Assembly: GCA_035296905.1 (NCBI GenBank)
Contig: DATHAA010000007.1
Location: 1-64,000 of the forward strand
Length of the DNA stretch: 64,000 bases
Origin: DATEOR01 sp035296905
Lineage (GTDB): Bacteria; Actinomycetota; Thermoleophilia; Gaiellales; Gaiellaceae
Direction of reading: 5' to 3'
The notes under the pieces are model-generated. The model searched no databases. It had not been told where the DNA came from and worked only from the letters and a program-made list of their open reading frames with translations. The position numbers and the translations under genes were made by a program. Positions 16,963 through 25,447 of this stretch are shown one piece after another (position 1 is the first letter of the stretch; each line of letters starts with the position of its first letter).

Positions 16963-18010
16963 GCGCGAGAACGCGCCCCCCGTCCGCCGGGAAGCTCGCT
17001 GCCACGCGTGAGCCAACGGGAAGCTCGGCGGCCTTGTGGCCGGGAAGGTCGGCCGAGAGGTCGTGGTCGCCGGCGTCCACCTTCACGCGCGTGATCGCGC
17101 CGAGGAAGATGTGCGCGACGACATCGCCGATGATGGCTCCGGCCACCCCACCCTCCGCGCGCTCGAGCTCGAGGATCTCGGGACGGACGAGAACGAGGAC
17201 GCGCTCCCCGCTTGGCAGGTCATGCGCATCGTCCACCGCGAGGACACTTCCGCCCACCTGTACCTGCCCGCTTTCGGCAACGGTCGCCTCGAGCCGGTTC
17301 ATCGTGCCGATGAACTCGGCGACGAACGGCGTTCCGGGCGCGTTGTAGATCTCGGCGGGGGAGCCGATCTGCTCGATGCGGCCGTGAGAGAGGACGGCAA
17401 CCCGATCGGAGATCGAAAGCGCCTCCTCCTGGTCGTGGGTGACGTAGAGCGTCGTGATCCCGAGCTGGGTCTGGAGGCGGCGGATCTCCTCGCGGAGCTG
17501 GACGCGCACCTTTGCGTCGAGCGCGGAGAGCGGCTCGTCGAGGAGAAGCACGCGAGGCTCGATCGCCAGCGCGCGGGCGAGGGCGACCCGCTGTTGCATT
17601 CCTCCGGAGAGCTGGTGCGGATAGCGCTTCGCAGCGGCCGTGAGCCCGACCAGCTCGAGCAGCTCCTCGACCCGCGTGCGACGAACAGGGCCGCTCTCCC
17701 CTCGGATCCGCAGGCCGAACTCAACGTTCGCCTCTGCGGTCATGTTCGGAAAGAGCGAGTAGGCCTGGAAGACCATACCCATGTCGCGCTTGTTGGCAGG
17801 AATGTTCGTGAGGTCGTTTCCCTCGACGACCACGCGTCCCGAGGTCGGCGTCTCGAACCCGGCCACGATCCGGAGCGCGGTCGTCTTCCCGCAGCCGGAA
17901 GGGCCGAGCAGGGAGAGGAACTCGCCGGCCTCGAGAGCGACGTCGATCTCTTCGATCGCCGTGAAGTCGCCGAACTCCTTGTGCAGCTTCTGGAGCTCGA
18001 GATACGGCAT
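16919..18010 (-). CDS. ABC transporter ATP-binding protein (PotA/UgpC-type)
   Basis: The 363-residue ATPase has Walker A GPSGCGKTT, signature LSGGMQQR, Walker B VLLLDEPLSALD, the THD H-loop and a C-terminal TOBE region. The start ATG at 18010 overlaps the stop of the permease gene (TGATG), so it is the last gene of the operon SBP-permease-permease-ATPase. It energises import of a ligand bound by the 19710-20924 lipoprotein. The ligand is not identifiable from this protein. Confidence 0.9.
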   Translation of the reverse strand: MPYLELQKLHKEFGDFTAIEEIDVALEAGEFLSLLGPSGCGKTTALRIVAGFETPTSGRVVVEGNDLTNIPANKRDMGMVFQAYSLFPNMTAEANVEFGLRIRGESGPVRRTRVEELLELVGLTAAAKRYPHQLSGGMQQRVALARALAIEPRVLLLDEPLSALDAKVRVQLREEIRRLQTQLGITTLYVTHDQEEALSISDRVAVLSHGRIEQIGSPAEIYNAPGTPFVAEFIGTMNRLEATVAESGQVQVGGSVLAVDDAHDLPSGERVLVLVRPEILELERAEGGVAGAIIGDVVAHIFLGAITRVKVDAGDHDLSADLPGHKAAELPVGSRVAASFPADGGRVLALSEPASAEPAPAGQ

Positions 18011-18798
18011 CAGCGGCCCGCCACCGGGGCGACTCCTCGACCGGGCCGCCGTCCGACCAAGAGGATCCCGAGCAGCGCGAGCCAGGTGAGGCCGAAGCTG
18101 ATGATCGTGAGCGCCGCCGCCGGGTTCGCCTGCGTCTGGCCGACGTAGTTGATGTATGTCGGGAAGGTGTTGAAGAGCGCGATATGAGCCATGGTGAACT
18201 CGCCCATGACGAGGGCGAAGGTGAGAAACGCGCCCGCGAGCGCGCCGGATGCGATATTCGGAAGGATCACGCGCATGAGCGTGGTCGTCCACCCCGCTCC
18301 CAGGCTGTGTGCCGCCTCCGTCAGCGTGTGCACGTCGATCGACCGAAACGAGACGTCGAGCGCCCGGAACATGAAGGGGAACGAGAGGACGACGTAGCCG
18401 GGGACGAGGAACCGAGGCGACTCGATGAACCAGAGCGGCACGCGGTCGACGTTGTAGAAGTCGAGCAGCCCGACGATGAGGATGATCGGCGGGACCACGA
18501 AGGGAAGCACCGAGAGGAACTCCACTAAGGGGCGAAGCCGCGGAAAGCTCAGGTGCACGCTGTAAACGCCCGGGATCAGGATGAGCAGGCTCACCACGAT
18601 CGTCGCGAGGGAGAGCTTGAACGAGACCCAGAGAAGGTCGCGGAACTGCGGGTCGCTGAGGATCTCCCGATAGGAGGAAAGCCCGTAGCCGCTCACCTCC
18701 TTGAGGCTGAACTCGAGCGTCGCGGCGAGCGGGATGAAGAAGTAGGCGGCTCCGATGCCGAGCCAGACCCAGCCCGAGCGGGGCATGTGCCGCGTCAC
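18010..18798 (-). CDS. ABC transporter permease, PotC-like
   Basis: This 262-residue permease has about six membrane helices and an EAA-type loop (TEAAHSLGAGWTTTLMRVILPNIASGA) near residue 175. It overlaps its neighbours by 4 bases on the permease side and one base on the ATPase side, so it is co-translated. It is the second membrane subunit of the importer encoded by 16919-20924. Confidence 0.86.
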   Translation of the reverse strand: MTRHMPRSGWVWLGIGAAYFFIPLAATLEFSLKEVSGYGLSSYREILSDPQFRDLLWVSFKLSLATIVVSLLILIPGVYSVHLSFPRLRPLVEFLSVLPFVVPPIILIVGLLDFYNVDRVPLWFIESPRFLVPGYVVLSFPFMFRALDVSFRSIDVHTLTEAAHSLGAGWTTTLMRVILPNIASGALAGAFLTFALVMGEFTMAHIALFNTFPTYINYVGQTQANPAAALTIISFGLTWLALLGILLVGRRPGRGVAPVAGR

Positions 18799-19706
18799 GA
18801 TTCTCGCCTCCGCCAGCGCGACGCCCGCCGCTCGAGGACAAAGTAGAGCGCCATCGTCACCGAGATGACAAGCGCCATGCCCACGGCGAGCGCATATCCC
18901 TGGTGAGGATCGGAGAGGACGTTGCCGCCGATCAGCTCACCGATCTGGAGCGGTGTCAGCTCGATGTGCCCCGACGTCAGGGCATAGGCCGTCGCGTAGG
19001 CGGCGAACGCGCTCCCGAAGAGGAGCAGCATCGCGCCCAGGATCGACGGGAAGAGGATCGGCAGGCCGACTCGGCGCCAGTACTGCCACGAGCTCGCGCC
19101 GAGATTCGAGGCCGCCTCCCGCCACTCCTCGCGGAGGCCATCGATCGCAGGAGCGATGATGAGGATCATCAGCGGGATCTGGAAGTAGAGGTACGTGACG
19201 ACGATCCCCCAGAAGCTGAAGAGGGTAAAGCCATGTCCATAAAGATCGATGCCGATCTTGTCGAGCCCGCGAGTTACGGCGCCCACGGTGCCGAGGGTCG
19301 CGATGAAAGCGAAGGCAAGCGGCACGCCGCCGAAGTTCGCGGCGACGCCTGAGAACGTCGTCATGGCCGGCCTGATGAAACGCGGCGCTTTCGGCGAGAT
19401 GGCCGCATAGGCGATCAATAAGCCGAGCAGACCGCCGAGGACAGCCGTGTAGAGGCTGATCTTGATGCTGGTGATGTAGGCCGAGCGATAAGGCTCGTGA
19501 AAGATGGCCGAGACGAATTTCGTCGTCCAGGTGCCGTCGTCTGCCCGGAACGCGCCGATGAGGAGCGCGGCCGCAGGGATGAGCAGGAACGCAATCGCCC
19601 AGAGGAAGAACGGCGCGACACCCAGCCAGGCGAGCGGGAAACGCCGTCCGGGCTGCCTTGGAGCGGCCGCCCGGACGGCGTCGAGGCTTTCAGCGGTTGC
19701 CGCCAG
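18795..19706 (-). CDS. ABC transporter permease, PotB-like, without a canonical start codon
   Basis: From TTG 19418 only 207 residues would be made, lacking the first helix and the segment before helix 2. The same frame is open to the upstream SBP stop at 19710-19712 and encodes a normal N-terminus: a hydrophobic helix (FFLWAIAFLLIP) and the RADDGTWTT periplasmic loop. This whole stretch contains no ATG, GTG or TTG before 19418. CTG 19706 lies four bases after the SBP stop, in the same frame as the SBP, and is the best candidate start. I place the gene there, giving 303 codons. The C-terminal part shows the EAA loop (EEWREAASNLGASSWQYWRR). A base error or annotation-invisible CTG start are both possible. 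Confidence 0.7.
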   Translation of the reverse strand: MAATAESLDAVRAAAPRQPGRRFPLAWLGVAPFFLWAIAFLLIPAAALLIGAFRADDGTWTTKFVSAIFHEPYRSAYITSIKISLYTAVLGGLLGLLIAYAAISPKAPRFIRPAMTTFSGVAANFGGVPLAFAFIATLGTVGAVTRGLDKIGIDLYGHGFTLFSFWGIVVTYLYFQIPLMILIIAPAIDGLREEWREAASNLGASSWQYWRRVGLPILFPSILGAMLLLFGSAFAAYATAYALTSGHIELTPLQIGELIGGNVLSDPHQGYALAVGMALVISVTMALYFVLERRASRWRRRES

Positions 19707-19709
19707 GAG

Positions 19710-20924
19710 TTACCCCGCGACCTCGTTCCAACCGTCGGCAATCGTCTGCGTCGCCGCGTCGTTCTGCTCCGGGGTCGGAAACTCGATGTTCGCGTAGAGG
19801 TCCGCCGAGGGCAGCGCGTCGAGCAGTTCCTGCGGGACGACGCCGCGGTCGGACATGTCCTGGAACCGGACCGGGTGCGAAAAGCCCTTCAGCCAGAGAA
19901 GCTGGCCCTCGTCCGAGTAGAGGAACTCCTGCCAGAGCCGAGCGGCGAACGGATTCGGCGCGTCGGCGTTGATCGCCTGGCAGTAGAAGTTCCCGACCGC
20001 CGCGTCGGCCGGGACGGTCACTTCCCACGTGATGTTCGACTTGAACTCGGAGCCGTAGGCGATCTGCAGGTAGTCCCAGTCGATCGTGACCGGTGTCTGG
20101 CCGTTTGCCACCGTTGCCGGCGTGGCGTCGACGAGGATGAAGTTGCCCATGTCCTTCAGCTCTGCGAAGAAGTCGATGCCGGGCTGGATGTCGTCGAGCG
20201 AGCCGCCGTTCGCGACCGAGGCCGCGAAGACCGCGGCGAACGCCGAGCCCGACTCGCGCGGGTCGCCGTTCAGCGCGACCTTGCCCTTGTACTCCGCCTT
20301 CTTCAGGTCGGCCCAGCTCGCCGGGAGCGGAGCGACCTTGGTGTTCGCCCCGAGCGAGACCGCGCCCCAGTAGTCGCCCACCCACGCGCCGTCGGCGTCC
20401 TTCAGGTCGTCCGGGATCGTGTCCCACTGCGAGTTCTTGTAGTTCGCGTAGAGACCGCCGGTCTTGCCTTCCACGGCGAAGGACGGCCCGACGTCGAGGA
20501 CGTCCGGCGCACGATCCTGGCCCTTGAGGGACTTGACGGCCTGGTTCTCCTCGGCCGACGAGCCGTTCGGGTTGGCGTTCGAGATCTTGATGCCGTACTT
20601 GGACTGGAAGGTGTCCATGATCTCGCCATAGTTCGCCCAGTCGGGCGGGAGGGCGATCGTGTTCAGCGTCCCTTCCTCCTTGGCCGCCGCGATGAGGTCG
20701 TCCATCGAGATGTCGGCGCCCGACGCGGGGACAGACGGCGCGCCGCCGCCCGTTCCCGTCGCGCCGCTGGTCGAGGTTTCGTCCCCCCCGCACGCAGCCG
20801 CGATAGCCGGCAGCGCCGTCAGACCTGCTCCGAAGACAACGCCGCGCCGCAAGAGCGAGCGCCTCGTAATCCGGGACTCTTCGAGAGCACGCTTGACGCG
20901 CTCTTCCAGCTCGGGGTCCTGCAT
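19710..20924 (-). CDS. ABC transporter substrate-binding lipoprotein
   Basis: The 404-residue protein has an RR-containing N-region (RITRRSLLRRG), a hydrophobic stretch and lipobox AIAAAC with Cys at residue 45, followed by a Ser/Thr/Gly linker. The rest is a type 2 periplasmic-binding fold with GEIMDTFQSKYGIKISN near residue 110, like iron/polyamine/aminoethylphosphonate-type binders. It leads the operon with two permeases and an ATPase. Nearby GDPD, GlpD and PHP genes suggest, but do not prove, a phosphorylated glycerol compound as ligand. Confidence 0.82.
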   Translation of the reverse strand: MQDPELEERVKRALEESRITRRSLLRRGVVFGAGLTALPAIAAACGGDETSTSGATGTGGGAPSVPASGADISMDDLIAAAKEEGTLNTIALPPDWANYGEIMDTFQSKYGIKISNANPNGSSAEENQAVKSLKGQDRAPDVLDVGPSFAVEGKTGGLYANYKNSQWDTIPDDLKDADGAWVGDYWGAVSLGANTKVAPLPASWADLKKAEYKGKVALNGDPRESGSAFAAVFAASVANGGSLDDIQPGIDFFAELKDMGNFILVDATPATVANGQTPVTIDWDYLQIAYGSEFKSNITWEVTVPADAAVGNFYCQAINADAPNPFAARLWQEFLYSDEGQLLWLKGFSHPVRFQDMSDRGVVPQELLDALPSADLYANIEFPTPEQNDAATQTIADGWNEVAG

Positions 20925-20987
20925 GGTGATCCTCCTCGCGTCGTGTTGAGGAGTCCGATGGTCTCACGGAGCTAGGCTCCCTTCAAG

Positions 20988-21908
20988 ATGCGTACACACG
21001 TCTTTCTCCAGAAAGGCACCTGGCTCAAATGTGCGCTGCACGCGCACACGACCAATTCCGACGGCGAGCTCGCGCCCACCGATCTCGTCCGCCACTATGA
21101 AGAAGCGGGGTTTGACGTACTTGTCATCACCGACCACTGGGTCCGCACGGTCGAGCCCTCGACGGTGCGCCTGCTCGTCGTTCCCGGGACTGAGCTCGAT
21201 GCGCTGCGCCGGGACGCGAAGACGTATGCCCACGTGCTCGCGCTGGGCGTCGAATCGGACCCCGAGCCTCCCGCGGCCGATTTTCCCGGGCTCGAGGAGA
21301 CGGTTGCCTGGGTGCGCGCAAACGGCGGGGTGCCCTTCATCGCGCACACGTACTGGAGCGGCCTGCGCACCGATGAGTTCGAGGAGATCGAAGGGCTCGC
21401 CGGCATAGAGGTCTTCAACGCGGGCTGCGAGCTCGAGGTCGGGCGCGGCCATGCCGGCCTCCACTGGGACGAGGCGCTCCAGGGAGGGCGTGACCTGCTC
21501 GCCATCGCGACGGACGACTCTCACCACCCGGGCAAGGACAGCGCGCACGCGTGGGTGTGGGCCCGCTGCGAGGAGAGAAGCCGGGAGGGGCTCCTCGCGG
21601 CTCTCGACTCGGGCTCCTTCTACAGCTCGAGCGGACCGGAGATCGCGGCGCTCGAGACCGAAGACGACGATCTCGTGGTCCGCTGCAGCCCCGCGCGCAG
21701 CATCACGCTTCTCACCGGCCGGACGAAGGGGGCCCGCGTGAACGCCGGTGAGGGCGCCTACATCTACTCGGGCGAGGTGCTCGGGACCGACGGCAACGGC
21801 CTCATCACCGAGGCGCGGCTGACGCGCCCGCGAGGGGCACCGCATGGACGGCTCGAGATCGAGGACGAAGCCGGCCGGCGAGCCTGGACGAATCCACTAT
21901 GGCCCTAG
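20988..21908 (+). CDS. PHP-domain phosphoesterase
   Basis: This 306-residue protein has the PHP metal-binding sets: HAHTTNSDGE (motif I), ITDHW (motif II), the AHTYWSG His region near residue 122 and DDSHH (motif IV) near residue 175. The C-terminal third is a separate small beta-rich domain. It is 63 bases from the divergent SBP gene and overlaps GlpD by 10 bases, so it is probably co-expressed with GlpD. PHP enzymes cleave phosphoesters; the substrate is unknown. Confidence 0.82.
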   Translation: MRTHVFLQKGTWLKCALHAHTTNSDGELAPTDLVRHYEEAGFDVLVITDHWVRTVEPSTVRLLVVPGTELDALRRDAKTYAHVLALGVESDPEPPAADFPGLEETVAWVRANGGVPFIAHTYWSGLRTDEFEEIEGLAGIEVFNAGCELEVGRGHAGLHWDEALQGGRDLLAIATDDSHHPGKDSAHAWVWARCEERSREGLLAALDSGSFYSSSGPEIAALETEDDDLVVRCSPARSITLLTGRTKGARVNAGEGAYIYSGEVLGTDGNGLITEARLTRPRGAPHGRLEIEDEAGRRAWTNPLWP

Positions 21909-23401
21909 AGTGGCGCGGAGAAGCCCTCGAAGAGCTCGCGGGCCGCGAGCTCGACCTGCTGGTCGTCGGCGCCGGGATCATCGGGGCCGGCATCGCCAAC
22001 GAGGCGGCGCACGCGGGTCTTGCGGTCGCGCTCGTCGACAAGGGCGACTTCGGCGCCGCGACGTCGAGCTCGTCCTCGAAGCTCGTCCACGGCGGCCTCC
22101 GCTACCTGCGTCTCGGAGACGTGCGGCTCGTCCGCGAGGCGCACAAGGAGCGGCGCGCCCTCATGCGGATCGTCGCCCCGCACCTCGTCCGGCGCCTGCC
22201 CTTCCTCTTCCCCGTCTACGAGCGCGGCCCCTACCGAGCGTTCACCATCCAGACCGGGCTCTGGCTCTACTCGACTCTCGCGCGCGAGCGTCTGGGCGGC
22301 CTCGTTCCGCCGGAGCGGTCACGGCGCAGCATCCCGCCCCTCCGGCTCGAAGGCCTTCGCGGCTGCGGCCTCTACGCCGACGCGTGGACGCATGACAGCC
22401 GCCTCTGCCTCGCCAATGTGCGCGCCGCCGCCGATGCGGGGGCGACCGTCCTCAACTACGCGGAGGTGACGGAGCTCCGACGGGAGGGCGGGCGCGTCGC
22501 GGGAGCCGAGGTGCGTGACCTCCTCGGCGGCGAGACCGCGAGCGTGCGCGCCCGGGTCGTCGTCAACGCGACGGGGCCGTGGGTCGACCGGCTGCGGGGA
22601 CTAGAGGATCCTGCGGCGGCGGCGTCCATCCGCCTGAGCAGGGGCGCCCACGCGATCCTGCGCCTGGAGCAACCGTGGAGCGCCGCGCTGACGATCCCGC
22701 ACGACACCGTCCGCGTCTCCTTCGCCGTCCCGTGGGAGGGCATGCTCCTTCTAGGCACGACCGACACGCTCTACGAAGGCGAACCCGACGACGCCGCGGC
22801 GACTCCGGAGGACATCGACCAGATCCTCGCCGAGGCCGCGGTCGCGCTCGAGCCGGAGGTGCTTCGGCCCGACGCGATCCGCTCGGTGTACGCGGGCCTG
22901 CGCGTCCTTCCCGGCGCCGAGGGAGCGACCGCAAGCGCGAGGCGCGAGACCGTCTACCAGCGCGGCCCGGGCGGAATGCTCACCGTCGCAGGCGGGAAGC
23001 TCACGACCTATCGGCAGATCGCGCTCGGCGCGCTGCGCCAGGTGCGCGGCGATCTCGGGCTGCACAGCCTTCCCGGCCACCCCGTGCCGCTGCCTGGAGC
23101 CGAGGGGCTGGCGGAGGCAGGCGTCCGCCTCGCCCGCGCACACCCCGATCTCGAGCCGGCGGTTCGCTCGCATCTGGCCCACCTGTACGGAACCCTGGCC
23201 GCCGATGTCCTCGAGGAAGCGGCCGACGATCCCTCCCTGCTCGACCGCCTGAACCCCGAGGGGCCCGACATCGCCGCACAGGCCGTCTACGCGAAGCGGC
23301 ACGAATGGGCGTGCAAGCCGGAGGACATCCTCAGGCGCCGCACCACTCTCGAGCTGCGCGGCCTACGCCCGACGAGGAAGCTCGCGGAAGTCCTTCGCTA
23401 G
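21899..23401 (+). CDS. glpD: Glycerol-3-phosphate dehydrogenase (FAD, respiratory)
   Basis: The 500-residue flavoprotein has the FAD dinucleotide fold LLVVGAGIIGAGIANEAAHAG (residues 20-40), the GlpD hallmark SSSSSKLVHGGLRYL and a DTLYEGEPDDAAAT region before the C-terminal helical domain. It oxidises glycerol-3-phosphate at the membrane, delivering electrons to quinone. It overlaps the PHP gene by 10 bases, so the two are co-transcribed. Its stop and that of the convergent ALDH gene share the CTAG at 23398-23401. Confidence 0.92.
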   Translation: MALEWRGEALEELAGRELDLLVVGAGIIGAGIANEAAHAGLAVALVDKGDFGAATSSSSSKLVHGGLRYLRLGDVRLVREAHKERRALMRIVAPHLVRRLPFLFPVYERGPYRAFTIQTGLWLYSTLARERLGGLVPPERSRRSIPPLRLEGLRGCGLYADAWTHDSRLCLANVRAAADAGATVLNYAEVTELRREGGRVAGAEVRDLLGGETASVRARVVVNATGPWVDRLRGLEDPAAAASIRLSRGAHAILRLEQPWSAALTIPHDTVRVSFAVPWEGMLLLGTTDTLYEGEPDDAAATPEDIDQILAEAAVALEPEVLRPDAIRSVYAGLRVLPGAEGATASARRETVYQRGPGGMLTVAGGKLTTYRQIALGALRQVRGDLGLHSLPGHPVPLPGAEGLAEAGVRLARAHPDLEPAVRSHLAHLYGTLAADVLEEAADDPSLLDRLNPEGPDIAAQAVYAKRHEWACKPEDILRRRTTLELRGLRPTRKLAEVLR

Positions 23402-24837
23402 ACCTCGACGATCACGGTCTTCGTCTCCGTGAACGTGTCGAAGGGATGGCGCCCGCCGACGCGGCCGATTCCGCTGCGTGAACCGGCCCGCCCGCCGAAC
23501 GGCAGGTGGCTCTCCCAGTAGTTGGACGACTCGTTGATGTTCACCCAGCCGGCACGCGCCGCCTCGGCGAACCTCAGGCCGCGGCGCAGGTCCTGCGTGA
23601 AGACCGAAGCGAGAAGGCCGTACGGCGAGGCGTCGATGAGCGCAAGCGCCTCCTCCTCGCTCGTGATCGTCGAGATCGGAACGATGGGGCCGAAGGTCTC
23701 CTCCGTCGAGACCTCCATGTCGTGGGTGACACGGTCGAGGACCGTCGGCTCGTAAAAGAGGCCGGTCGGATAGCCCTCGGCACGCTTCCCGCCCGAGACG
23801 ACCTCGGCGCCGCGCTCGACCGCGTCGCCGATGTGGCGGTCCATCTTCTCGGCAACCGGCTCGTTGTTCAGCGGGCCCATCGTCGTGTCGTCGGCGAAAG
23901 GGTCGCCAAGGTGGATCTCCTTCGCCATCGCGGCAGCGAGCTTGTCGAGGTAGGCGTCGTGCACCGAGTCGTGGACCAAGAAGCGCTCGCCCGCCGTGCA
24001 GCTCTGGCCCGCGCAGAGGAAGGAGGCGACGAGCGTGGCCGCGACGGCCTTGTCCAGATCGGCGTCCTCGAGGACGACCACAGGCCCGTTTCCGCCCATC
24101 TCGAGGAGGAGGGCCTTGCCCGCGGCCCGCTCGGCGACCTTGTAGCCGGTCGTGATCGAGCCGATGAAGCCGACTGCGTGCGTGCCGGCGCTCCCTGCGA
24201 CCTCGTCGCCGACGACGGCACCCTCGCCGGTGACCATGTTGAAGACGCCTGCCGGGAGCTCGGCCGCGGCAATGCACTCGGCGAGCTTCACTCCCGATAC
24301 CGCGGTCGTGGGCGCGGGAACCCAGACGACCGCGTTCCCGGCCGCGAGGGCGGGCGCGATCACTTCTGCCGGCATCGTGTATGGCCAGTTCCACGGAGTG
24401 ATAACGCCGACGACGCCTTTCGGCACGCGGTAGACGAGCACGCGCTTGCCCGCATCAACGGACGGCGGCATGGAGCCCTCGAGTCGCCGCGCGTCAGCTG
24501 CCGCCATGTGCCAGTACTGCTCGAGCTCGTCGACCTCGTCGTAGGCCTCGGCCTTGAGCGGCTTGCCCTGGTCGAGAGTCAGCGTGCGCGCGAGATCGTC
24601 GCGCCGCTCGGCGACCGCCGCCGCGATCCGCTCCATCGCCTCGGCGCGCTCGAACACCGACCGGGCCGCCCAGCCGCGCCAGGCCGCGTTGGCAGCCGCG
24701 ATCGCGCGCTCGGCGTCGGCCCGAGTGCCCGCCGGGAGGCTGCCGAGGCTCTCCCCCGTCGCGGGGCTCGTCGCCTCCGTGCGCTCGCCGGACTCGCCGT
24801 CGACCCACTCGCCCGCGATGTACATGCAGTGCTCCAC
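23398..24837 (-). CDS. NAD(P)-dependent aldehyde dehydrogenase (betaine-aldehyde/succinate-semialdehyde-like)
   Basis: A 479-residue ALDH with the GGNGPVVVLED active-site Glu region and catalytic Cys in FLCAGQSCTAGERF (about residue 286). Sequence ends in FTETKTVIVEV. The loop AGQSCTAG is common to semialdehyde and betaine-aldehyde enzymes. Here it is a single gene convergent with glpD, sharing a stop, and upstream of an untranscribed 175-base gap. The substrate could be an aldehyde from choline or polyamine catabolism. Start M1 is uncertain; M5 (24825) is equally possible. Confidence 0.85.
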   Translation of the reverse strand: MEHCMYIAGEWVDGESGERTEATSPATGESLGSLPAGTRADAERAIAAANAAWRGWAARSVFERAEAMERIAAAVAERRDDLARTLTLDQGKPLKAEAYDEVDELEQYWHMAAADARRLEGSMPPSVDAGKRVLVYRVPKGVVGVITPWNWPYTMPAEVIAPALAAGNAVVWVPAPTTAVSGVKLAECIAAAELPAGVFNMVTGEGAVVGDEVAGSAGTHAVGFIGSITTGYKVAERAAGKALLLEMGGNGPVVVLEDADLDKAVAATLVASFLCAGQSCTAGERFLVHDSVHDAYLDKLAAAMAKEIHLGDPFADDTTMGPLNNEPVAEKMDRHIGDAVERGAEVVSGGKRAEGYPTGLFYEPTVLDRVTHDMEVSTEETFGPIVPISTITSEEEALALIDASPYGLLASVFTQDLRRGLRFAEAARAGWVNINESSNYWESHLPFGGRAGSRSGIGRVGGRHPFDTFTETKTVIVEV

Positions 24838-25012
24838 GGGGGGAGTCTCGCATCGCCCATCCGTTCCCGCACGGACGCCGTATGGAAGTCAGCGCCGCCT
24901 CCGCCTTACGACCTCACGGAGACGCGCTCCCGGCACCCTGGAACTCGACCCAGTTCAGCCGATCGTAGCGCTCGAAGAGCGCCCTTTCTAGAGACGGTGC
25001 CGGCCGAAGCAG

Positions 25013-25447
25013 CTAGTGCGACGGCGGTTCCCAGCCCTCGAGAACCGGCGGGTGATAGTCCGTGCCCACCGTCTTCGAGCCCTCGACCCATGGGCCGAGC
25101 TCGGGCTGGGGGAACTTCGTGTGCTGCTCCTTCAGCTGGATGCCGTAGGAGTTCCCCGACTGCAGGTGCTTGACGAGCACCTTGCGCGCGATCTCGTTCT
25201 CGCGCCCCTCGGGGATGTCGAAGTAGATGCGGATGAAGGAGTTCGAGTAGCGGTCGAAGACCGCCGGGGTGCCCTCCTCCTCGAGGAGCTCGACGTCCTC
25301 GAGCCAGTTGATGTCCTGTCCCGGCGTCGCAGCCTCGAGGTCGACGTCGTCGAGCTCGGACATGTCCTCCTGGTAGGCCTGCCGCTTCCCAGACAGGTAC
25401 TCGGAGTCGATGTCCTTGATCTTCTCGGGCTCGCCGCGGGTCGCCAT
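25013..25447 (-). CDS. Uncharacterised 144-residue protein, last gene of the glnT-glxBCD operon
   Basis: I do not recognise this protein. It starts MATRGEPEKIKDIDSEYLSG, has an acidic middle (ELDDVDLEAATP) and then a beta-rich section (FIRIYFDIPEGREN, VLVKHLQSGNSYGIQL). It ends with a Pro/Trp-rich tail VLEGWEPPSH. The ATG overlaps the stop of the FMN-domain gene (TGATG), so it is translationally coupled. Soluble, no signal. A structural or regulatory partner of the N-methylglutamate/glutamate synthase complex is a reasonable guess. Confidence 0.75.
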   Translation of the reverse strand: MATRGEPEKIKDIDSEYLSGKRQAYQEDMSELDDVDLEAATPGQDINWLEDVELLEEEGTPAVFDRYSNSFIRIYFDIPEGRENEIARKVLVKHLQSGNSYGIQLKEQHTKFPQPELGPWVEGSKTVGTDYHPPVLEGWEPPSH

